A stretch of DNA of 64,000 nt from Zygosaccharomyces rouxii (Eukaryota; Ascomycota; Saccharomycetes; Saccharomycetales; Saccharomycetaceae): assembly GCF_000026365.1 (NCBI RefSeq), contig NC_012996.1, positions 558,001 through 622,000 on the forward strand. The letters run 5' to 3'. Shown here piece after piece: positions 37,175 to 46,100 of the stretch. The translations under genes and the position numbers were made by a program. Below the pieces are notes generated by a model. The model was given only the letters and a program-made list of their open reading frames with translations, had not been told where the DNA came from and did not search any database. Every line of letters starts with the position of its first letter. The stretch's first letter is position 1.

Positions 37175-37690
37175 TCAATGAGAACCAGCGCCCTTGCTGA
37201 CTCTTTCCAAAACAGTTTCGTAGGAGACTTCAGAGAAATCAGTACCTTGGATGTCAGCAGAAACACCAGTCAATGCTCTTCTCAATGCATCCTTAGAAGA
37301 AGCGTAAACCATCTTAGATCTAACTGGTGCAGTGTCTGGAGACCAGGTGAAGAAAACGATCTTGGATCTCTTACCTTCGTTGCCACCAATCTCATATTCA
37401 AAATCGTAAATGGCATACAAACAATCGTTTTCTGACAACTTACCTAAAAATTCATCGTAGGATTGACTTGTAGAAGTTTCTTTAACCACAATGGTGGTCT
37501 TGTCTTCACTGATTCCGTAAAGGACAAACTTGTACTTCTTACCTAATTTCAAGTCGTTAAATGCTTGCAGAGATTCGTCGGCAACGGAAACACTGTTTTA
37601 ATATTAAAATTCGTTAGTATTCGTTCGTCACCTCAATGCATCTTCTCGAAGACAGTGTCTTCAGTCAATTACATACCCAGATCTCGACAT
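37175..37690 (-). CDS. COF1: cofilin, two exons
   Basis: Actin-severing protein of the ADF/cofilin family. Exon 1 is 14 nt (37677-37690, encoding MSRS plus two bases of Gly) and exon 2 is 37175-37592. The 84-nt intron (37593-37676) has GTATGT at the 5' site, a perfect TACTAAC branch site (minus strand, 37613-37619) and a CAG acceptor. Splicing gives MSRSGVSVADES and a 143-residue protein, the S. cerevisiae length. A continuous reading would start too late, at an internal Met. Actin-binding features include [16 protein letters not shown]. The intron sits at the same place as in S. cerevisiae COF1. Confidence 0.98.
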
Positions 37691-37927
37691 TGTTTAATTA
37701 GATGGAACTGATAAGTGGTTAAAGCTTAAGGTATCGATGAGAGATTTCTACTAACTCCAAGAACCTATGAGAATAAATCTTTTATAAATAATTCGTGTAT
37801 TTAACAGTGGTTCGTGCCAAACTGGAAAGGGGGTTGAACTTCCATCCACTATAAAAAAAACAGATATGTGGACAACGTATCGTTACCCGACAATCAGCTG
37901 ACAAGTTTTCAGTAAGAATAAAGAGCG

Positions 37928-38425
37928 ATGAGCTCAGTTCAAGATACCATTGAGTCGTTTGAGAGTCGGTTACAACGTCTTGAAGATGCTCTAGGTGATG
38001 CTGGCGGTGTCGATTTGTATGGGTTAGTTTCATTGCTGTCTTTTGAGGTGCGTAGCATGTTCTATCAAGGTCAGGATTATAGCGAGCAACTGATGGGATT
38101 ACTAGATGGATTTAGTGGGAATGAGACTGTAGATGAGTTTGAAAAGAAATCGAGGGTTCTCATGAGCTGCTATGATGGGCTAACGAAATCTTTGAGATGG
38201 TTGGATCAATTGGAGTCATTTATGAGTAAATTGGGAACCAAGATGGAGACGGGATCAGGAGCACCTGTGGAATTGAATGCCGTGATGGAACTACCAGCTT
38301 TGATGAACAAATGTCATGTCTTATTGGTACGTTCGATTTTAGTAGCTAAAAGGTTTATGGAAATGAATCTTAGATTTAACGAATTTTGGCTTAAAATTGA
38401 CCAAAAGTTGGGTGGTCCATCCTAG
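37928..38425 (+). CDS. LDB18: dynactin-like subunit Ldb18
   Basis: A 165-residue, largely helical protein with an N-terminal coiled-coil-like stretch (about 5-25; IESFESRLQRLEDAL). Sequence features are weak. The assignment rests on length (S. cerevisiae about 178) and on position between COF1 and the ABC transporter, as in S. cerevisiae (YLL050C, YLL049W, YLL048C). Ldb18 is a small dynactin component acting with dynein in spindle positioning. Its stop codon overlaps that of the convergent CBP2 gene. Confidence 0.75.
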   Translation: MSSVQDTIESFESRLQRLEDALGDAGGVDLYGLVSLLSFEVRSMFYQGQDYSEQLMGLLDGFSGNETVDEFEKKSRVLMSCYDGLTKSLRWLDQLESFMSKLGTKMETGSGAPVELNAVMELPALMNKCHVLLVRSILVAKRFMEMNLRFNEFWLKIDQKLGGPS

Positions 38426-40317
38426 TTCTTATCCGCTTGTTGGTCAAATCTATCGATGATGTCATCTATTAGATCCTTATTAGATTCCAAATGCTTTTCG
38501 TTGTGGTACAAGTAAATATAGGTGTCAGGATCCAACATCTTTTTCTTCTGACAGGACCAACCGTCTTCATTTCTCGAATATTCCAGATTTTGAGTAAACT
38601 GTAGGCCGAGGTCACTGTTAAATTTGAGAAGTCGACGCACTTCAGGATCTGTTAAGCTGTTATTCACAATGACGATCTTCCAATTGGATGCTGGCGTCTT
38701 GAGATCTACATAGATGCCACCACGTTCACCCAATTGATTTTGACGTGATTCACTTTCTAACTCCGAGATGATACGTACGATGGTAAGAAGCTTTTCGTTC
38801 GATTGACGGGTTTTTTCGTCCATTTCCGTGGTAGTAGGTACGGCCAAATAATTCGAACTATGGATCCATTGGAATCGATTTTTCATGTGTGTGTGCAAAT
38901 TTGGGTATAAAGTCTGAACCCATTGATTTTCTAGAAGAATATTTCTAAGCACTTGCTTCACAGGTACCATTCTTGGTAAATGGGATTCAGTAGGTTGGAA
39001 AAATGAATCCGTCTCAGCTTTCATCTCAGAGACTATCAACGCATAATAACTGAAAAATTCACTTAGAAACTGATCGAATTGTAATTTCACATCGGAAAAT
39101 TCTTCCAGGGTAGTGGGAATGGGGATGGCGCTAATCTCTTGAGATCTCTTCAAGATGTAGAGATCCCAGGGCCTCCAAGGAACATCTAAGGATGATTCCG
39201 AAAAGTTTGGATCTTTGTTATTGAATTTTCTATCAATTCTCCATGCTTGTGAAAAGATGGAAAATAAAATGTAATGCTTGCAAAATTCTTCCTTCATTTG
39301 ACTAATCGTTATGTCTTTAGTGAGAAAAAGACAACGTAAAATATCTGCAGGAATTATTTTATTAGGTATACCTCTAGCACTCCAAAATGATTGGTAGTCT
39401 TTTGAAACTTTTGTCCATTTGTTTAGATTGTTAAGGTTCGTCTCCACTTGTAGATTGTTGCTATCACGGTGGTCCTGTACATCCACGCCTTTGAGATCTA
39501 TATCTGAGGAGGGAGTATAGGATGAAGGTTTTTCCTTTGTTATTACACGCTGATTTATCAACTTGATTTCAGACTCTGTACAAAGTCTCGATTTGACAAG
39601 GGCGCCGAAGAGATCAAATCCTTTGAAGACATTTTTGTGAGTTTCCACATAGTTGGGGAAAAGCCCTACAGCTTGAAAATCTGACGGTACGAAATCTACA
39701 GGGTACAGCTTCAAAAATGGATCACCGGGGAGTGGATTGACTAGTTTTGGGATCTTATCATCAGTACCATATTTTTCCCTGTATTGTCTATAGGTCTCTG
39801 TCGGTATGCCGATACCTCGACATGAGTGAGAAAAGACAGCAGATGGCCATAATATACGATCTAATTTTTCCTCCCCGCTTTCACTTTCCAGTAGTATAGT
39901 TTTATTCATAAGGAAATCTTCATGAGCGTTTAATTTAGATAACGGGAGTCCATACTTCGGATTCAGAGCATTTTTGAATAATAATGAGCTGTACTTCCAA
40001 TCAGAAATTTCTTGTTTTTGACCTTGTTTGGGAACTTTACCATTACGAAATATTCTTAGTGTTGAGTCTGTGGGAGCTCGAGCATCCTTGAGTAAAAGTT
40101 CTCTGATTCGACTCACATGAGCTGTTTCTAGAGTACCATCTAATTCCAAATCAACGACGTGAAGATCTGGTTTCTTCAATAAAGATTCAATTCGTTTGCC
40201 ATGGGCATTTCTCATCTTTATCACATTTCTCTTGTACCCAAATACTGGATTCTCAGGTCTTCTTTTGAATGCTGCGAAGACAAGCGTCGACCAGAATTTC
40301 AAGTTGGTATCTACCAT
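38422..40317 (-). CDS. CBP2: mitochondrial group I intron splicing factor Cbp2
   Basis: A 631-residue basic protein, against 630 for S. cerevisiae Cbp2, which binds and folds the bI5 group I intron of mitochondrial COB pre-mRNA. The N-terminus (MVDTNLKFWSTLVFAAFKRR) is free of strong acid clusters and could serve as a presequence. No standard domain is recognisable. The call rests on length and on position between EFM1/LDB18 and MUP3, matching YHL039W-YHL038C-YHL036W. The start is the first ATG; a further 14 codons open only from TTG. The stop overlaps the LDB18 stop. Confidence 0.85.
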   Translation of the reverse strand: MVDTNLKFWSTLVFAAFKRRPENPVFGYKRNVIKMRNAHGKRIESLLKKPDLHVVDLELDGTLETAHVSRIRELLLKDARAPTDSTLRIFRNGKVPKQGQKQEISDWKYSSLLFKNALNPKYGLPLSKLNAHEDFLMNKTILLESESGEEKLDRILWPSAVFSHSCRGIGIPTETYRQYREKYGTDDKIPKLVNPLPGDPFLKLYPVDFVPSDFQAVGLFPNYVETHKNVFKGFDLFGALVKSRLCTESEIKLINQRVITKEKPSSYTPSSDIDLKGVDVQDHRDSNNLQVETNLNNLNKWTKVSKDYQSFWSARGIPNKIIPADILRCLFLTKDITISQMKEEFCKHYILFSIFSQAWRIDRKFNNKDPNFSESSLDVPWRPWDLYILKRSQEISAIPIPTTLEEFSDVKLQFDQFLSEFFSYYALIVSEMKAETDSFFQPTESHLPRMVPVKQVLRNILLENQWVQTLYPNLHTHMKNRFQWIHSSNYLAVPTTTEMDEKTRQSNEKLLTIVRIISELESESRQNQLGERGGIYVDLKTPASNWKIVIVNNSLTDPEVRRLLKFNSDLGLQFTQNLEYSRNEDGWSCQKKKMLDPDTYIYLYHNEKHLESNKDLIDDIIDRFDQQADKN

Positions 40318-41221
40318 TGGAATTGAAGAGCAATTGTATGGTATGGATCCTCTAAGCAACTGTTACTGCCTTCCATTTACTACTAGACGTTTATAATAGG
40401 TGAGTAGTTGATGAGCTTATAATAATGTATGTTCGATCTTTCGTCATTGTATACGTCTTATAATAGAGCGGGATGGTTTGAATTTGAATATTAGCCGCCT
40501 AAGTTTTCAAAGGAAACTTGTAGATGGTGCTTACGAATGATATCTTAACTGCTATACTTTACAAACTCAAAATATAGACATTGGTGGCTTTAATTGACCT
40601 TTAAAGGCTCTTCTTTATGTATCTATTTAATATCTCTTCTAAAAAAGTTAGTTTTGGAACCAAATGTTAAATTGAAAATTACTGTTTGATGAATTCGTTA
40701 GATTGAGAGAATCCATAGTTTTGGGATGGCATTAATGTATTTGAAATTCCCCTCCAAAAGAAAGTTTTTATTGGTAATTCTCTAGATTTACATGATTTAC
40801 CTTTATTGTAGTATTCCATTACGACTACACAATAGACTCAAATCTTACGTCCGGAAAAATATCTAAAAGAGGGTAGTACATCAGTTTGAAGTGCTGACAT
40901 TGATGTTCCGAATCTAGAAAGCTTCTATAGTGCCTTATAGATTCTTCCTGAACCTTAAGCGGCTAATCACATTGCCAACATAGCCCTAATCTGTACCCTA
41001 AAATTTCCTTATCAGCAGGCCCTAATCGTTTTTACTGCAAGTTCCGAAGCCCTGACTATGTTGATATTTACATCAAGTAATTAAGTAAGCACAAGACCTC
41101 TCAGAGGAACTTACTGTCACCTAAGCATAATAGTTCAAAGATTACATTTTCTCATTCATTCGCTTGTGACTGAGATGACTCATTACTGCTGCTAGTTGAT
41201 CCCATATTTTCGTTATAAAAT
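40318..41221. other. CBP2-MUP3 divergent spacer with an inverted repeat
   Basis: A 904-bp AT-rich spacer with no supported gene. Two near-identical inverted 13-mers, TTAGCCGCCTAAG (40491-40503) and CTTAAGCGGCTAA (40954-40966), lie 450 bp apart. Each contains TAGCCGC, resembling the Ume6 URS1 core. No Cbf1 or Met31/32 site was seen before MUP3. Confidence 0.5.
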
Positions 41222-42853
41222 ATGAGTCGTGAACAAGAGACTGGCCTGCTGCTTGATGATAACAGCATAGATAACGTCCCTCGAAAGGATGTAGATCCTC
41301 AACAGAGTTTTCTCAATGATCTGGAAACTAGTTTAACAGATATAGCTGAAGATCCATTTGTGGAAGTACCGCAAGGCCGTCATTTGGGAGTTTTCTCGAC
41401 CATGGTCCTTTTTGTCGCTAGAATAGTTGGCTCAGGTATATTTGCTACACCAAGTAGTATATACGTTAATTGTGGTGGTAATACTGGAATATATTTTGGT
41501 GTTTGGACATTAGCAGGTTTGGTATCATTTGCAGGATTATTCGTTTTCTTGGAATATGGCTCATGGTTACCAAGATCTGGTGGCCGTAAGAATTTCCTCG
41601 AGCAAACCTACACAAGACCTGAGTTAATGATGAGCGTTACATTTGTTTGTTTCACCATTTTTACTGGATTTGCCATGTCGAATGCAATTGTTTTTGGTAA
41701 GTACTTCCTTTACGTACTGGGGTTTAGCGATCCTTCTACAGGAGTCCAAAGTAATGCTTCCAAATATGTCAGTATTATCGTGATTTCAGTCGCTATGCTT
41801 GTACATGGATGCTCAGTGCGTACTGGGGTACGGATTCAAAATTTCCTAGGAGGTATAAAATTCGGTCTCATTGGATTAATGTGTCTTATTGGTCTCTACT
41901 CTTTTTTCTACCACGTTCCTGAAGGCAAAGAGTCTCCTAGTCTGAAGAGTAACTCTGTATTCGCATTTCAGAATAAATCAGAAGTCAGTCTTGCTTCACT
42001 GGCGAGTGCATTTCTCAATGCTTTTTTCTGTTTTTCTGGTTGGGACTCTGTGCATTCAGTGGCATCAGAAGTGAAGAACCCTACATATACTCTGAAAGTT
42101 GGAGGCACCGCATCTCTGCTTATTTGCTTTACCTGCTATTCCATGATGAATTTAGCCTATGTTAACGTTTTGTCCTACGAAGAGATCAAACAGGCAGGCC
42201 CACTGGTGGGATCTGTGCTTTTCACCAAACTGTTTGGTAAATTTTTAGGCAGTAAACTTCTATCACTATCTGTTGCCGTTTCCACTTTATCCAATCTATT
42301 GGTGGTTATCTATGGATTATCAAGAATGAATCAAGAATCATTTAGAGAGGGATATCTACCCTTTAGTAAGCAATTGGCAAGTAATTGGCCCTGGGGGTCT
42401 CCACTTCCGTCTATTTTAGTCTGCGGTGGATTTACTATCATCTGGTTAGCGGCTCTGCCTCCTGAGAATTCGTCCTTTGACTATTTGGTCTCCATGGAAG
42501 GGTATGGGAATCAATTCTTCCTTCTGTTGATCGCTGTAGGATTGTTCATTCATAGACGGAGACACAAAGGTCAACAACCTTCAACAAGGGCTTCAACTTT
42601 GGGCACTATTCTCATGATTATAGTCTCAGGATATACCCTAATAACACCCTTTATTGGGGATCAGAATCGTAACATGATTGGTTTCTTACCGCCATACCAA
42701 ATTACTTCCATATTGATCATAGGAGCATGCTTTTTCTTTTGGCTTGTAACGTTTGTGATCTTACCAAGGACTTTTCACTACGAATTAGAACCAAACATTA
42801 GCTATCTTGCAGACGGTCTTGCGGTGACGGAATGGAAAAAGAAAATTATATAA
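41222..42853 (+). CDS. MUP3: low-affinity methionine permease Mup3
   Basis: Amino acid transporter of the LAT-like group (Mup1/Mup3), distinct from the YAT permeases. The 543 residues (S. cerevisiae 546) have a cytosolic N-tail (about 1-55), the first membrane segment with ARIVGSGIFATPSSIY, and about 12 membrane segments. FCFSGWDSVHSVASEVKNP is characteristic of the family. The acidic region with DIAEDPFVEVPQGRHLG precedes the first segment. Position beside CBP2 and the ABC transporter agrees with YHL036W. Confidence 0.92.
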   Translation: MSREQETGLLLDDNSIDNVPRKDVDPQQSFLNDLETSLTDIAEDPFVEVPQGRHLGVFSTMVLFVARIVGSGIFATPSSIYVNCGGNTGIYFGVWTLAGLVSFAGLFVFLEYGSWLPRSGGRKNFLEQTYTRPELMMSVTFVCFTIFTGFAMSNAIVFGKYFLYVLGFSDPSTGVQSNASKYVSIIVISVAMLVHGCSVRTGVRIQNFLGGIKFGLIGLMCLIGLYSFFYHVPEGKESPSLKSNSVFAFQNKSEVSLASLASAFLNAFFCFSGWDSVHSVASEVKNPTYTLKVGGTASLLICFTCYSMMNLAYVNVLSYEEIKQAGPLVGSVLFTKLFGKFLGSKLLSLSVAVSTLSNLLVVIYGLSRMNQESFREGYLPFSKQLASNWPWGSPLPSILVCGGFTIIWLAALPPENSSFDYLVSMEGYGNQFFLLLIAVGLFIHRRRHKGQQPSTRASTLGTILMIIVSGYTLITPFIGDQNRNMIGFLPPYQITSILIIGACFFFWLVTFVILPRTFHYELEPNISYLADGLAVTEWKKKII

Positions 42854-43180
42854 TCGATGCTATTCACTGTCGAAGCCTAATTATATATGTGTCTTTATAA
42901 TTCAATAACGATCGCAGCTTTAACTTTTCATTTCATTCAGGTTTCTGTATCTTTGAAACTATATGCGAATATGTATTACTTTACTTTGTTGCCGCTCTCA
43001 CGAACAAGCTATTTATAAAACAAGCCATGAGCTTCTTCCTTTTTTTTTTTTTTTTTTTTTTTTTCTTTGTATCTTCTTTTTCTCTCCACTCAAAGCATTA
43101 GTACCGATATCACTACCATCATGATTATGACTATTATTACCCGAAGAATTCTGAAATGTTTAAAGTGTTGTTGCAACTAG
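42854..43180. repeat. MUP3-YBT1 convergent terminator region with a 25-T tract
   Basis: The 327 bp between two converging stops include a run of 25 T (43040-43064), the longest homopolymer in the window. No gene is present. Confidence 0.85.
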
Positions 43181-46100
43181 CTATTTCGAATTCAGTTTTT
43201 CAACGAAGGCTTCTTTAGCCAACTCGATTAATACTTCCAATTCACCACTGCTTTCACACATGCTGTAAAATTGACTGTTTTTATTCAACAGTAAAGAGTA
43301 TGGGTGATCGTACTCTTTCACTTCACCCTGATCCATGACAAGAATCTTGTCGTAATCAATAACTGATCTCAATCTGTGTGCAATGGTTAGAATGGTATTT
43401 CCTTGGAATTCTTTCCTGATAGTTTCTTGGATTTTAGCATCAGACTGGTAATCGATGGAGGCAGTAGCTTCATCCAATAAAATGATCTTCGGAGAACGTA
43501 GCAACGAACGGGCCAGGCAGACTAGCTGACGTTGACCTTGTGATAAATTACCACCACCTTCATTGATTTCACTGTTTAAATCCAAAAATTTATTCACATT
43601 CTCAGAACCCACCGAGGCAGCATCAATATTGGATCTATCTAGTTCCTCTTGTGAAACCAGGTTAACACGCTTCAACGCCGCAAAGATATCCTCATCAGAA
43701 TATTCATCATATGGATCCAAGTTAGATTTAATGGTTCCGGTGAATAGCGTTGGATCTTGGGGAATGATGGTAATCGAGCGACGCAACATCTGTAGATCTA
43801 TTAATGAGATATCCACGTTATCAATCTTTATGTGGCCTGTTTCAGGGTCTAAAAATCTGAACAACGCAGTAATGATAGTGGATTTACCAGCACCAGTTCT
43901 ACCCACGACACCAACTTTCGACTTGGGCTCCACAGTAAATGAGACATTCTTAATGACCCTTGGAAGACCTGGTGCATAGCGTAGAGACACATCACTCATT
44001 TCAACTCTACCATGTTGAGGCCAGTCAGATGGGGGAGTCATTATTGGCTGATTGTAAGGTTCTTGCTCTACCACCATGTACTCTTTCAATCTTTCAACAG
44101 AGTTCATGTTCATCTCCACGTTTGAATATAATCTCACCAACCATAGAGCACCTTCAGTAAAAGTAATCGCATAAGTCAAAGAAATACCTGCCATACCGGC
44201 ATCAATATGATCAATGTTTAAAAGAATGAAAACACCAGCGCCGAACACAACAAGTGATCCAATCAGATCGATTCTCATTGCCAACCAACGATTTGCTACC
44301 CATAAGTAGAAGAAAGGTCTGTTGTTTTCATCAATCTTATGCAAATTCTCTTGAATAAATCTGCTCTCATCACCAAAAGCACGAATAGTAGTTACACCAA
44401 CCAACGTTTCAGAGAAGTGTTGATAGATTGGTGACCTAGAGATAGAATCCAGTCTCTTCAATTCACGAGAACCGGCGAGGTAAAAGTAACCGATAAAGTA
44501 GTAGAGAACAGCAACTATCACTGCGACAATTAAAAACTGTGGTGTGATAAAAGTAATCAAAACCACCGTTGACAAACAGGTAACTAACGAATAGAAAGCA
44601 CCTTCAAAAAATGGTGTCAACTCTTGATCAACTGCCTCGATATCCTTAGAGAAACGGTTCATAATTCTACCAATAGGAGTGGAATCGAAGAAACGCAACT
44701 TAGCATGCAAAACCTTCTGCAACAACAAATTGAAGATCTTCTTAGATGCATTAAGGCCCGCAACGAAACTCAAAATCGTTTTGAATGCAGATAACACTGA
44801 TTGGGCAAAACCAATCAAGAAATAGATTGCCAAATAATAGAACATAGAATGAGGTCCAACTGGTTCAGCTCCCGTAGCGACAGCAACACGATTAGGCAAT
44901 TCAGCCACGTAATGGACGAAGGCATCTACACGACCGAATGTGTGAAATCCAGCAGACACAAGGTTTTCTCTAAAGGCAAATATTGTGCTATTCATATTGT
45001 GAGAGGCCCAATCACGAACCCACCAAGATTGACCGATGTACATGCCTTGTGCGAAGACAAATGCACTTACCAAAAAGGACAATGTCTTCCAACCACCAAA
45101 GATCTTCAAATACCATTTATAAACTTCCAAACCAACAACACCTTCAGCCTTTGTTTCATCTTTAACCAATTTACCCGCCTTCTTACGTTCCTCGTCAGTT
45201 TGCTGAGGCTTCGTAGATTCCTTGGAAGTCTTAGCCAAATTCTGAACACTCGTGGAGCTCTTTGTCTTTACATTTACCGAGGAATTGTTTCTGGACATAA
45301 TACTGCTCTTAACCAATTCGTCTTCACCCAAATGGCCCTTATGCAACAGAGTTAGTGGGTCACCTTGTTCCTTAACTTGCCCGTTTTCCAATAGGACAAC
45401 AAGTTCTGCATTTCTTAAAGTGAGCGCAATGTTATGAGAAATTAGAATACAAGTTCTACCCTGCATCAATGGCCCAGTAATACAGTTGTCATAAATCCAG
45501 GAGGCAGTATGAGAGTCCACCGCACTTAAACAGTCATCAAGTAAAAGGTGTCTAGAGTTAGAATAAAGAGATCTAGCCAAAGAAATTCTTTGCTTCTGAC
45601 CACCAGATAGAGTAATACCTCTTTCACCAATTTCTGTCATGTCACCGGCAGATAGAATCTCAAAATCACGTTTCAAACCACAGGCCTCAATAACGTCATT
45701 GTATCTAGCTTCGCTGTAAGGGGAATTAAATAAAATGTTGTTTCTCACAGTGTCATTCAACAACCAAGCTGCTTGTGAACAATAGGCAATGGAGTTAGTC
45801 ATACCATCAGCATCAATTGGTAACAACGCTCTTGGATCCAAAGAGGGGACCACAATGTTACCATTCAACAATTTCATTTCACCAAGCAAAGCCATCAAGA
45901 TAGATGTCTTACCAGAACCAGTAGGACCAATAACCACATTCAATTTACCAACTTTAAAATCAATGTTCAGATTTCTTAATTTGAAATCTTGCTTTTCAGA
46001 ATCCCAGGAAATGGTGGCATTTTCGAATCCAAGCTTTTGACCTCCTGGGGCCACAGACAATTGATTGTACTTATCGGTATCAGGTTCTTCCAAAAATTCT

